Positions 52,331-64,000 of a stretch of DNA of 64,000 nucleotides are shown piece after piece. How positions within the stretch are numbered: the stretch's first letter is position 1; each line of letters starts with the position of its first letter. This DNA is from Apostichopus japonicus (Eukaryota; Echinodermata; Holothuroidea; Aspidochirotida; Stichopodidae), in assembly GCF_037975245.1 (NCBI RefSeq), contig NC_092569.1, positions 31,812,668 through 31,876,667 of the forward strand, given 5' to 3'. The notes beneath the pieces are model-generated. The model made no database searches, was not told the origin of the DNA, and worked only from the letters and a program-made list of their open reading frames with translations. The translations under genes were made by a program, and so were the position numbers.

Positions 52331-55300
52331 TAAAGGCCTTGAAAGTACAGACTAGGTGACAAAACACGTTAACCTTACATGGTTGACATGTACTCGGTCA
52401 TTCCCCTCACATACACTTGAAGTAGATGAAATGTTATTTAAGTAAGAAGGCTAGAATGCTCATTACTGATTGAAAGGTTTGAAAGTGATGAGAGGTTGAT
52501 AGACTTTGTTTTTTGAGAGTGTAGATGGATTTAGAGTACGATTAAAATGTTGATGGAAATTTAAGGGTACTTTAAGTGGGTTTGAAGTATATATAAAAGT
52601 AAATAAATGACAGATATCGATGTTAAGAGATGATACGTTCGAAGTGAGGAAGTTAAAAGAAGTATACATTTAAACTTGACATGTAAAGAAAGAGGGATAC
52701 AGATCGTGTTAAATGTGCAAGTTCAAATTACAATCTAAGCGCTTTTGTGATATTGAGATAAACACTCTATTTATTTATTTTTTTTTTGTTGACGTTTTGT
52801 CCAATATTTCAATTTGAAGCCGACTTGTTTCATTTCATAGATGCATACCGGCGAACACAGATTTGAATTGATTAAAAAATTTGTCATTTTATTTTCAACA
52901 CTGAACGCATCATAAAGGAATTTTTGAAAAGTTGGAAATGGAAGTATTCATCATTATGCGGATATTATTTGTGATATACAAACCTACACGGAAAAATGAG
53001 TTTGATAATATGAATTACATTATTATGATGTTAGCTAGTGTCATGTTACTAATGTGTCTATATATGTCTTTATGATATCTATAAGGTTCATGGTTTCCTT
53101 GTTTCTCGCCTACATGACAGAGAGTGATGCAGAAATAGTTGACTTGTTGACTTGTTGTAATGACTTGTTGCACGCAGACTACATCAACACAGCGGAGTGT
53201 GATAGGGAAGGATATACATTGCCATACCTGAAATCACAAATGATTCTCATCCACCTGACCTGCTCTCATTAAGTAACACCTGTAATGAGGAATAAAACAT
53301 GATCCTCTCTGTTCGTTATGTTATACGAGGCCAACATGAATATCCATATGGCAGACTATACCGGCAAAGTTGCACCACTCTTCACCCTCCCTACCCCCCA
53401 CCCTCTATCATGTTATCATGTTACCACCGCACGTAACCAGATTTTCATTACAGATGAGCTTTATCAAAATTCGATTACTCCCCTCCCCAACCACCACCAT
53501 GAACCACCGCCACACACCCTATTGAAGTACAGGTAAAATCAAAATCTTGTCTCCAAAAAACAGATAAGACGTAGACGTCCTGGGAAGGATTATGAAATAT
53601 ATATTAGGAAATGCGCATGCCCGAGAGGAATAATATATGTTGATATAGTGCCTAAAAATAAGTCGCATTGATGAACAACATGCAATAATTTGTATATTTT
53701 ATTATATGATGGGCCTGGTTCATTTCTAAACAAGACCTAAATGTGATATAAATATGTAACCTGCACTGATGGAATTGGAATTTAATGTTCTACCAGTGCA
53801 GCATATCATTATTATTTGAGAGATTATAACGTCCTCTTTAAATATGGTCGGACTCGAAACCAGGATAAATTACATATATATATATATTTTCCATTGAAGA
53901 TGCATATTTTGGGTTAAATTGATGTGTGCTGCGATTTATTTAAACAAATACATTTCTGAAAGATCACTTTTTGTCATCTCTGAAAGTAAAAAAAAACGTT
54001 GCCATGGAGATAGACATTCTGGAAATGGATCTGCGCCGTCTGTAACAATTATACCAGTGTAATACCAGTACTGTATTACATTACCTATAGTATTTTATGG
54101 ACATAATTCCACATACATTGATTAGTCGTGATAAGTCCCACATAATGTGAAATCCTATGAAAATACATACCCCGAATAACATGTCATAAATATTTTAATG
54201 TAAAGATGTGGTTTAAAAGAATTTTGTTTTCAAGATTGTACCTGGCAACAACAAATTGAAAGTCAGCTTGACAGATGAGTTACAGCAGTTTTCCATTATT
54301 TTGTGTTATATGTATTTTTTTATGATCGACAGATGCAAATAATTTGACTATTAAAGTTGTCCACTTCAACGCGGCCATGCACACATGCACTTGTCATTGA
54401 AGTGTAAAACTTGAAACTCTAACGAATGGATCACGATTGCAAGTGCAACCACCCGAGTGAAGTCAACAACAGTTACAAAGTACACTCGGGTTTTATATAG
54501 GATGACATTTCGTCTGCAGCTATATATATCACAAACCACTCGTGTGTCCTTTTCTGGGAAGGTAAAGGACTTATCGTGCCTGTCTGCAAACACCAAGCTT
54601 GATTCAAACAAACATCAGAGCAGATAGGTATTGCAAAATAAGGGAAATGTTGTGTAGCAGTGTGTAACGATGGCATAAATACTTCTACAGTAATGCGTGC
54701 TGAGTGTGACTCAGGTTATATTTTCAGAAAGCTGTTTTTTTTTTGCCTTCTTCTTTACGAACTGAAACTTTTACGTAGGTGTTCAACTGAATAATGCGTG
54801 CAACGAAGTATGACATGACGGCCTTGCCAAACTAGTTTCGCGACATAATGACAGACGGGTTTTAAATCAGTCTTACAGTTTCGGCCGTTGTTAATACTGT
54901 ATACAATCATGTGCATTATACACTCTCTTGTATAGTGCAGTATACATGTCGGTGACGTCAACTGAAACACAAGTTTTTACCTGTGTTGAAGTTTACCTGT
55001 GTTGAAGTAAATTTGTAGTCTGAAAACAGTCCATGGACTGACCTAGTTACGATGGGGGGGGGGGGACCATTGGGTAAAGGTTAGCAATCCCTTACAATAC
55101 TTTTCTACAATGAACGAGAGAATAAGAAGGAGAGACATTCGAATGAAATTGATGAGAACATTAGGCTCTTCATTACCATGACATTAGGTGAAAATCGCTA
55201 TTATGGTATACGATCTGGAGGGCATGCAAGATTTGATCTTAAAATGGGGCATCTTTCTTGACCATGGTCGTGCATTATTGGTATGCACATGTAGTCTAAC

Positions 55301-57952
55301 CAATGATAGTGTATTCCCTTCCCTCAGAAACACCCCCATACGCACACACATACATAGGCTACCTCTGACTAATGTAACCACGAATGAGTACCAGTGGTAA
55401 GACCCTTTCTGTAAGAACGCCGTAGTTGTACAATACTGTTATCACTAATATTTCGTAACTTAATAATTACATAGCCTATTATTAATAATTGTATGTTGGT
55501 TCCAAAGTATTCTACATGCTTGTAATACATACAGGTAAATTTATGTGTGTGACCCGAATAAAGTAACACAAATTATCGGGGACTCCTCCCCCTCCCCGAT
55601 CACGACCACCGGTGTCGGGAGAGCCGATTCCACCCTTTCAAAATGCTTAAACTTAAACAAGAGTCTGAGCCCCCAGTTCATCCGTTTCAGATATTAAAGG
55701 ATGCGAAATGCGCCAATAAGATGTCTCAGAGACTGTAATAATGACTTTGAGTGGGAGGAGAGAGGGCAGTAGCATGCTCGTTAAAGTTTGGAGTGACCAT
55801 TGAATTGTCTAGAATATTGTTTTTGTCCACAACGCATCCTTCCTATATATCCAGTTTCACAACGTATACACAAATTGCGCAGAGACTGATTTTACTGATT
55901 TTTTACTTCACATAATATCTCCTATACATGTGTCCAGCTTAGATGTTGCACCGTCTACACTGGGTAGGCTAACTGGGGCTAGTTTACTTCTCGCCAGGGT
56001 GAATATAGGTGCAGCCAGAGTATGATGAGACGAATGTAACGGACAACGATATAAACACGAATGAACATCAGTGCTTTAAAGAAACATCGTATGGTTTGCA
56101 GCCAAGAGGGAGGGGAGGGATAGGGGTTAACGGGGAGGGAGGGATGGTGTACAGTGGAAGGGTCTCGACTATTTCTTCGCGATATATACCCGTATAACTT
56201 ATATTTGTAAAATATTTTACCCTTCAAACAATTGCCATCAATCTTTTTAGAAAAAATCGTTCAATCCAACACCTTTTTCTGGAAAGCTTAAAAGGCTAAT
56301 CCGATTGCGACGGGTAAAATTCTTCACCTTAAGTTCTATTGATGCATGTATGTATACCTTAGGTGTGCTGAAATTGCGTTACGGTGAATCTAGCCTACCA
56401 TCACCGAGAAACAATTACTGTGTGCATTAAATAAACTGTCTTCCCGTGGAACTGGGGAATTGGTAAAAGACAAATTATAAGTTAACTCACCTCTTTGGTA
56501 TACCTTTGGTATATTTGCACGTATAACAGTTATTCGTATGGTGAATCTAGATGTATAAAAGTTATAAATTGTCCGTGGATAACTATATAGAATTCAATGT
56601 TGAAGTCACTTCCTACTACCGCTCCCGCGTGTTTACACCATTAGACTATACTATAGTTACCCATAGCCTAGTCGGTTAGTAGGACAGGTATTCGATGAGC
56701 TCCCTTTGTTGCTATTTGCTCAACTATACCACTATTCAAATAAGCTCAAAGGTGCCAGACACTCAAGTGGGCACAGTAAATTAACCTCGCCACTGCATAT
56801 AGCATATCTATATCGTATGTCACTGTATATCATTGAACCTAGTAGATTCATACATGCATATAGTACTTCCTTGTTCGATTGAAAGATTAACAACTACGAT
56901 TGAGTCTGCTCCACTGGTGCGTAAAGAACGGAATTGCTATACAATTATAGACATTCGATAATCATTGTTTGTTTGGTTGCGATATTTGGTGTATATTAAT
57001 ATTGTTATATATCTTGCATATTAAATGCGGCTGCGTGTAGAATAATATATGGCCGCATCAAAACTAGACTTGCAAAAATAATTGTGAGGTCCTCTCAACT
57101 AAATTCTGAAGATGTGGCTCATCACTAAGGCTCGTTCCTTTCACATATTGTCCCGTTATAATATTTTCTTGTTCCTTTTTTGTTGTTTACTCTCTATTTT
57201 CTGTTTGCATTTCTTCTTCTTTCTTTCCTCTCTTCATCTTGGCTTTCTCTCCTCTTTCCTCCCGGCCCTCCCCAACCCCCCCCCAACCCCCTTTTTTCTG
57301 TCGTGCTTTCTATTTTGCCCTTTGTGTTAATTTCAACGAGTGAATAACAAGACAGTGCGATTTTGATATTACACATTGTACATTTTGTTGTAATGTCTAC
57401 ATTAAGTCCAACTTGGCAATGATGGCAAAGACTTCCAATAGGCTTTGGTCTCCGACTTGTAGCGATAGCATTGCATGATACTTCGCTCCATTATGCGGAA
57501 ATACGCATATGTCATGATATAGTATAGGCAGATCTCATTACTGAAATTGTTATTGTGGTCAAAGTTTTGAAAAATAAGCGTAAAGTTCCGTCACATGCAA
57601 GGAAAATTTACTTCCTGATATCATACCTTATATGAAATGGAGATGCTTTGGGGAATTTTTTTATTAGAGTATCTTGCAACAGACCATGGCCTTTGACCTG
57701 AAAATGTCTTTTCTACTCTCCTCGCCCCTTCTCTCCTCTCCCCTCCCCTCCCGTCCTCTCGTCTCCTCTCCTCTCCTCTCCTGATATTCTATCAATATAA
57801 GTGCCAAGATATCAAAATAATACTCTGAGTCAGGTCTCACAACAAAGTAGCATACTTTAGGTAGAGTCGATATTCATGGAAATGCGAATATTTTGAATTA
57901 CATATGTTGCAAAACTTTGGGCAATTGGGGAAATTTTATACTACATTAAGCC
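52331..57952. other. No gene seen
   Basis: AT-rich, single-copy-looking sequence with a CTCCT-type pyrimidine repeat at 57716-57782, another pyrimidine tract at 57170-57260 and G-runs near 55060 and 56105. Open frames are short and have no recognisable domains. Confidence 0.45.
57716..57782. repeat. (CTCCT)n pyrimidine tract
   Basis: Pentamer CTCCT/CTCTC repeats over about 65 bp. Confidence 0.85.
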
Positions 57953-58337
57953 CAGTGGCGTGGACAGAATTCAAAGGTTGGCTAAGAGGGGCGAGAGCAT
58001 TTCAAATGTCTCCGGACTGATTTAAATATCGGGGCTTTAATTTTTATGGACGGCTGCAAAATTTTACGAATGTGGAGTGAGGCTATGAGGATCGCTGAAT
58101 GCAACTGCCATATACGTGAAGGGGTTCTGGGATTTTAAAGGGAACACATTTAGGGATCAAATGTTGCATTCTGGGGCATATTTATAAAAACATTGGCCTC
58201 TAAACCCAAGTTTGTGCTCATAAATATTTTCGATTTTTGCCAAAGTATCCGACTGAACGTTTTCCCGAGGCTGATGATCGTGGCGTCACCCTCCCCCACC
58301 CCTCTCTCACCCTCCCAACCCTTGATGCACGCCACTG
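57953..58337. mobile_element. hAT-like MITE, 385 bp
   Basis: Ends CAGTGGCGTGGA (left) and TGCACGCCACTG (right) are inverted repeats with one mismatch. Flanks ATTAAGCC (57945-57952) and ATAAAGCC (58338-58345) match at 7 of 8 bases, consistent with an 8-bp target-site duplication. No transposase is encoded. Confidence 0.8.
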
Positions 58338-58345
58338 ATAAAGCC

Positions 58346-60018
58346 CTCAAAGAGCAGGGTGTATATATGAACTAATTTGTTTACCAGTGTGTAAGGAGGC
58401 AGCCTTGTTTACACGTGAAGCCCCGGTAGTTTAAACTGTACAGGGTCATGACTGGTCAACGTGCGTAAGCGCACTTTAGTGTCGGGTAGCGCTTCTTCCT
58501 CAAAGGCGTAACAACCGCATTAATTTGACGATTAAGTGTGTAAGTCAATGTGGAAGTTATATGCTACCGTATGGAATTATTTTGAAATGATGGCGCTAAT
58601 CATGAAATCCTGTGAGAGGCGTAAAACGCTGTCGTATTGTAAAATCTGTGATGTTCTAGAGACACTATAGGATCTGAGAACATTTACCGTTCTCTCTGTT
58701 TTCAAAGTTCATATATTTTACTGTAAAATGCTAACCGTGTCAATATTGAAACCAATGCCTCCTTAATAAGGTCATGTTGAGAGCTTCACAATATTTTGAT
58801 TTGCAAAACAGATCTCAATTTACAGTAAATAAACATGTTAATAAAGATAGAAAATAAAAACATAAGAAACTGAAGCACATGTGGTATGACGATGGGATAT
58901 CTGCTAAATTGTAAAGGGTTTTGTCTTTTTGGGGAAGTTGTTTATCTCAGTTATCGTTAGCACAGAGACCAAAGATGATTGTTGTATGTGTGCCGTCTCC
59001 TCTAAAATAAATTGACTATCATTAACAGTGGGACATACCATCATCTTCATGAATGTGTCGTACCACAATGTTAATTGCAATAGCTTACACACTTTGTAAA
59101 TTTAGAACCCTATACTACAATTTTTTACCCCTGTCTCTCTTTTTTCAACATCACAATAAAATATTTATTAGCACACACCCATGCGTTTAGAGCTAACTTC
59201 AATGTAGACCTCATCTGTTATCCATATATGCCTCAGAATGCGCAATCTGACGTCTAAATTAAAACCAAAAAGAATTAGGACCCCACACAGCCCCCCCCCC
59301 CTCGCCCCTCCTACATAACAGTCGGCTTCAATGGCCCCAGAGCAGTTTAGAGCTATCATAATGCATCTGAATGCACAATGTGTTGGCGTCTAAATTTTCT
59401 ATTTTACTCCTGCGGAAGACCCGCAGACATTCCCCTACACTGGAGGCGTATTGAATGACCCCACGGCAGAGCCCCTCATTAAAAAAAAAAATGATTCGCC
59501 TCTGGACCTTCCTTAAAGGTTCAGGCCCCCACCTATATCAGTCGGGAATTTTTTAATTTGTCTCCCCCCCCCTCCCCATCCCATCCACAATCCCCTCGCC
59601 TTTGAAAACATGTGCACACCACTGGATAACACGAAGGACAACTTGCTAGGCGATTCCATCATCAGTTTGTCTCATAACTGAAACCAACTACCGTATCATG
59701 ATCATCTTTATTGATAACATACCATACAGTGACAGCATTTATGATACTTTATGTTACATAAGTATAGGAATGATCTTGCTGCATATGCTCCATTCAGATC
59801 CCATACAACATCGATCAATGTCCCTTGCAATTGGTCAACTGGTGGTAAAAACTGGTTTATATATTGAGTGAACTCCACTTTAAGAATAGATATACGAAAG
59901 ATTTGTGCCACTTTCACACTTTCCCGGATGGCGCCACAGTTTGGAACGATCCGTAGCGCAATGTCATCCGGCAGCTTCCATGACCTGGAAAGGCGATGAT
60001 GAGTGAAACTATGTATCC
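58346..60018. other. No gene seen; transposon fragments
   Basis: Two related blocks at about 59189-59262 and 59345-59398 (AGAGCTA ... GCGTCTAAATT) form a diverged direct repeat. A right-end-like GTGCACACCACTG at 59614-59626 resembles the MITE end at 58337. Confidence 0.45.
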
Positions 60019-60210
60019 TGAACGGGTTAATAGGGTTGGTACGGGTCCAGAACGGATTAATAGGGTTGGTACGGGTCCAGAACGGGTTAATAGGGTTGGT
60101 ACGGGTCCAGAACGGGTTAATAGGGTTGGTACGGGTCCAGAACGGGTTAATAGGGTTGTTACGGGTCCAGAACGGGTTAATAGGGTTGGTACGGGTCCAG
60201 AACGGGTTAC
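60019..60210. repeat. 30-bp tandem repeat, about 6.5 copies
   Basis: Unit AACGGGTTAATAGGGTTGGT followed by ACGGGTCCAG, itself three related 10-mers. It is nearly identical between copies and creates an open frame reading RVNRVGTGPE repeatedly. Confidence 0.95.
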
Positions 60211-60412
60211 TTACGACGTTGTTACGGGTTGATAAGGATTGTTACGGATATAGCTTCCCTGGTCTACTCTGTATAGGTGCAGATAACTTACGGATAACTA
60301 CGGCTTACTATAGCTCACTACGGCTTCATTGCGGGTTGATGCGGTTCCATTACGTCTTACTACGGGCTGTTACGTATCCTTACAGGTAATCACGGCTTGG
60401 TAAGGCTTGGTG
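60211..60412. repeat. Degenerate 10-bp tandem repeat
   Basis: Diverged TTACGGGTTG-like decamers (TTACGGATAT, CTACGGCTTA, CTATAGCTCA and others) continue directly from the 30-bp array, which looks like an amplified triplet of these decamers. Confidence 0.75.
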
Positions 60413-60427
60413 TTAAGACCAGGATCT

Positions 60428-60502
60428 CTGTGAGACGGAGAGAGGAAAAACCAGTTTTAGTTTAGTTGTAACGAGTTAAGGCACATGTTAATCAATCACT
60501 GA
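60428..60502. repeat. 75-bp direct repeat, left copy
   Basis: Starts CTGTGAGACGGAGAGAGG and ends ATCAATCACTGA. It matches 61194-61268 with a single visible mismatch (A/G near the end). Confidence 0.9.
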
Positions 60503-61193
60503 TATAATACAATAATAACTATGCAGTCTCACATTTAAACTTAACTGCATATTTGGATAAGGCATCTGAATGGATTTTCATCCTGGCATAAACAAAGGCT
60601 ACTTCTAGTTCTTAAAATAATAAACTGAACCTGCTCAATCTTTCTAATAATTCAATACATAACAATACAATCAATCTGGATTGCCGTAAATACTTATTTC
60701 TATCTGGATTTCGGGGAATCCCCTACTATTGTTACTACGCAATGACGTCACCCCTCATGACAGTTCTAACAACCAAATGTACACGCTATAGCCTATCATA
60801 ACGCTAGGTCACTGAGCAACATTACGTCGTACAAAGAAATTACCTAAAATGTCACATCCACGGCATCCTGATACATGATATACTATTGTTAACAACATCA
60901 AGAAATAAATCACTTTTGTACTGATATGACTCGTGTACATTATGATTTTGTACCACTAATCGAACTTTAACGACAAACAATTGTTATACGAATATACGTA
61001 GGCCCATGATAACACAGACATATCCTACATGCAAACCTGACGGCCTCGTTTATAACGAATATTAACTCATATGCATCGATGGCAAATCTAGACCATCCGT
61101 CATAATGAAAATCTTTTAATAACGACAAATATTTAATCAACAACCTAGTAATACTTTCATATTCACATGAAAGGGATTTAAGCATCATCTTAC
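60503..61193. other. Segment between the 75-bp direct repeats, no gene seen
   Basis: About 690 bp of AT-rich sequence with no recognisable coding or priming motif. Confidence 0.5.
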
Positions 61194-61268
61194 CTGTGAG
61201 ACGGAGAGAGGAAAAACCAGTTTTAGTTTAGTTGTAACGAGTTAAGGCACATGTTAATCAATCGCTGA
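61194..61268. repeat. 75-bp direct repeat, right copy
   Basis: Partner of 60428-60502. Confidence 0.9.
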
Positions 61269-61667
61269 GGCTCCGCCCACCATACGCGCTATTGAACGCC
61301 AAAACAAACAACAAAATTTTGGGTAGGGCACCGCTAATCATACCCATAACATTGGTATACAGTAATAAAAAAAGGACCTTTCACCCGATGCAATCATTCA
61401 TTTTCACACCAAGGCTTGCTTCCTTGAAGGACCTTTGGAAACATGTCCAGCAGGAGATGCAGATCTGGATGCAGGTCTAGATTAAACGTTGCATCCAGCC
61501 TCTGATGACACTGTACTAGCTGCTAATGCTGGGCTCTTGGTTGTCGCCTTCCTCTTCTTTGTTGGTATGATGAACTGCGGTGATGTGGAGATGTGCTCTG
61601 ATCGATGGAGAAACGCAGAATGATTGAACAGTTGGACAAGCGTCACCACGTGTCACCACAAAAAGTA
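61269..61667. other. No gene seen
   Basis: Single-copy-looking sequence between the right 75-bp repeat and SINE copy B; no coding signal. Confidence 0.45.
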
Positions 61668-61923
61668 GGGAATGTTAGCTCAGTGGTTAACGCCGGTGCC
61701 TTTCAATCATTAGGTCCCAAGTTCGATTCACCCCAAGATTAATGTATACAGTCCAGTTACAGAGTTGTTGACAATTGGCAATTCATAATCATGTACGTTA
61801 AATATGAATCTAACAGACTGACTTCGGTCAGCTTGCGTCTTTGATAAGCCAATGATGGCTTCTTCGCGAGTTCCTGCTTACAGGAGGATGTGAAATACAT
61901 ACATACAAAAACATACATACATA
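61668..61923 (+). mobile_element. tRNA-derived SINE, copy B
   Basis: A box TTAGCTCAGTGG and a weaker B box (AGTTCGATTCA) at the 5' end, body with GACTTCGGTCAGCTTGCG and CGCGAGTTCCTGCTT, and a (CATA)n tail. Same family as 26806-27051, with considerable divergence in the middle. Confidence 0.85.
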
Positions 61924-61944
61924 CGTGTCCCAAGCGTCGGACGC

Positions 61945-62030
61945 CTCGATTTGTAGCAATCCTCGCGAAGCCGTACCAACCCGCAGCAAGTCGTATCAAG
62001 CCATAGTGCATACGTAACCAATACTTGGCG
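61945..62030. repeat. Inverted copy of the degenerate 10-bp repeat
   Basis: The complement reads ATGGCTTGAT ACGACTTGCT GCGGGTTGGT ACGGCTTCGC, the same decamer class as 60211-60412 but on the opposite strand. Confidence 0.6.
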
Positions 62031-62673
62031 CGATCCGTTTCTATTCGTATTTACACGTACAACTGGTTATGTCAATCATATACACGAGAGCTGCATGATT
62101 GGAAAAGTATCAACTTCTGATTGGTGCTGGTCGGTATAAGGTTCAATGTTGGTCAATACGTAGCTATAAATCACTGCACATTGTAGGACTATATCCATGT
62201 GTCGTATACGAATGTGGTTATACACCCATGTATCTCCCTGGTTCCAAGTTCTCTCGCCCACTTATAGCAGCTATCGGGCCCTCTCCATATATACTGCTTC
62301 CTCCAACGTCTTTTCCTGTAGTTTTGCGGAATGGCTGGTTATGCCACCCCGCCACCTCCTCCCTAGCCAACTGGTGCGTATTAACAACACGGAAGGATTT
62401 AAGTATAGCCCCCCCCCCCCACCCACCTACCTTGCCAACTGGTGCGTATTATCAAGACAGGGGCATTTAAGGGTGGTTATGCAGTGAGGAGGTAAATTGA
62501 TAGTTTTGTTTGTTCAAGTTTATCATTTAAGCTGCATTTGGCGTTGGATTCTATTTGATTAGTTATTTTTAGAGATCCATATTATTTTCACGTCACATCA
62601 TACCGGAGAACATTCAAGCTAGGTTAGAGGTAGAAATTATTGCACACAGTTACTTCTTACCTGTTTAATTAAT
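62031..62673. other. No gene seen
   Basis: Includes a C-run near 62410 with a local duplication (CCAACTGGTGCGTATTA twice, about 60 bp apart). No coding signal. Confidence 0.45.
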
Positions 62674-62884
62674 CAGGTGCGTATCCAGGGGGGGGGCGTT
62701 GGGGGCGCGCGCCCCCCGGGTAAGAAAAAGAGGAGAGAAAAAAAAGAGAAGAAAAAAGGAAAAAAGAGGGGAAAAAAGAGGAGGAGAAGAGGAAGGAAGG
62801 GAAAAGAAAAAGAAGAAAGAGAGAAAAAGGAGAAAAGGAGGGAGTAAAAGAAAAACGCGAAGACACCGGGGAGAGAAAAAGGAA
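62674..62884. repeat. TIR-end fragment followed by a polypurine tract
   Basis: CAGGTGCGTATCCAGGGGG resembles the left end of the 3107-4450 element. A GCGCGCGCCCCC stretch follows, then about 155 bp of almost pure A and G (62724-62884). Confidence 0.7.
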
Positions 62885-63129
62885 CAGTGACATAATTACA
62901 GCGCTGAAGGGTAGCCAGTGACGGATCAATGATTTCGTAAAAGTGTGACTCACCCTACCCCTTACACCGACAACTCCATTTTTTGACGTTTCCATTTTCC
63001 TCTCTCACTAATGATCTATATATGTACTATATATGGTCTATCATAACGCGTGTGTAGAATTGTGCTATGAAACCAACTGTGGCTGGTCTCGAACTCGACC
63101 GTGTCGTCGGGGAACATGACGCATTTTGG

Positions 63130-63430
63130 GATGGGGGCGACCGCCCGCCCCCCCCCCCCCATTCAGCATTTTTTTAAATGATACCGCTAAGTAATTTCAA
63201 AATAGAAAGTGCTTAGAGGCAACTTACAAGGCCTGGGAAGTGTCATTTCCAGCGATCTGGGAGACATTTTCGGCCAAAATTTGCTTGTACGCTTCGCGCT
63301 AACAAATGGTCCTGGGTAGTGCCATTTCCAGCGATCTGGGAGGCATTTTCGGCCAAAATTTTCTTGTACGCTTCGCGCCAACCTATGGTGGCGCTACGCT
63401 TAGATAATTTGCCTACAGGCTTCGCCCCTC
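63130..63430. mobile_element. Fragment related to the 3107-4450 element, with internal 79-bp duplication
   Basis: Contains TGGTGGCGCTACGCTTA, shared with 4235-4255. Two copies of a 79-bp unit start near 63235 and 63314 (CATTTCCAGCGATCTGGGAG in both). Confidence 0.7.
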
Positions 63431-64000
63431 CCTTGGCAAATTCCTCGCTACGCGCCTGTTCGAATTTGTAACGCAAACAGCAGATATCACATCATATCAG
63501 TGAGCATGAAAATGGCGTTCCAGGATGAAAAGCCTCAAAACTGTCCGACTTGCCTGAAAAAATAACCTAAATTTTTCGCGCGCGGAGCGCGCGTTCAACG
63601 TGTCCATGACAATATCATATAAGCAAGCATCGGTTATTACATCGCATGCCATCATGTACCGTACGGTCGATTCAAATTGCGCAGTATTTCGCGGGATGCT
63701 AATGTAAACAACGACATGTCTCATGTAAATGTATAAAAAGCATGGAGGTCCAATTATGTCAAAACTCTCTTTTACGTTAGTAATGGCGAATTAGGGGCTG
63801 CACCCCCGCCGCGCAGTGGCGGAGCGTCCATACGGTCGGGGGGTGGATGCCCCCCCCCTGACGGACTCAAATGGACTGCTGGCGCCTTTTTCAGCTCTTT
63901 ATCACTTTTTACTTATTCTAGATTATTGACTTTTTTATTGCGCTCTCATCTACTTATTGACATTTCTCACATTTTGTTGGTGTAATTTGGCGATGACACC
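63431..64000. other. No gene seen; possible transposon end
   Basis: CAGTGGCGGAGCGTCCA at 63816 resembles hAT-type ends and is followed by G and C runs. The window ends inside this region. Confidence 0.4.

Noticed and set aside
59996-60389. Open frames reading repeated RVNRVGTGPE
   Set aside because: Produced by the 30-bp tandem repeat whose length is a multiple of three; two frames are open at once.
62669-62995. Lys/Glu/Arg-rich and Ser/Phe-rich frames
   Set aside because: They come from the polypurine tract on its two strands.

Overview
The window is animal nuclear DNA and is AT-rich. It has long introns with GT/AG junctions, dense (AT)n and other microsatellites, several minisatellites, SINEs, hAT-like MITEs and foldback-type repeats. 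Two intronless RING/B-box (TRIM-like) genes and a multi-exon Src-family tyrosine kinase indicate a metazoan. The repeat types and divergent TRIM-like genes suggest a marine invertebrate deuterostome; I favour an echinoderm, perhaps a sea cucumber. That placement is an inference, and no feature here fixes the species.

Layout. Positions 1-10.1 kb hold two paralogous TRIM-like genes arranged tail to tail, at 1458-2708 (+) and 8885-10057 (-). Between them are two TIR transposons (3107-4450 and 5898-6556) and a mosaic repeat. Positions 10.2-21 kb have no convincing gene: a 600-bp pentamer satellite, a 60-bp-class minisatellite, a dispersed repeat and a U2-snRNA-headed retroposed element at about 20022-20216 flanked by a target-site duplication. 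Positions 21.4-38.7 kb on the minus strand carry a complete Src-family kinase in 11 coding exons. All junctions fit in phase and give 565 residues: SH4, a unique region with a proline tract, SH3, SH2, kinase and a short tail. A further 5' exon at 39029-39099 would add an in-frame upstream AUG. Positions 39-64 kb show no coding gene I can support; they hold AT arrays, palindromes, minisatellites, foldback-like structures, SINEs and MITEs.

How the genes relate. The TRIM-like pair are probably E3 ubiquitin ligases from a local duplication with inversion. The kinase is a membrane-anchored signalling enzyme and has no evident link to the TRIM pair. The most unusual observations are a 26-bp tandem duplication of the SH2-exon splice donor (8 copies, each decoy leading to a stop before the kinase domain), the U2-headed element, the coding proline minisatellite beside the SH3 domain, an atypical kinase C-tail, and two inverted-repeat structures whose arms are tandem arrays.
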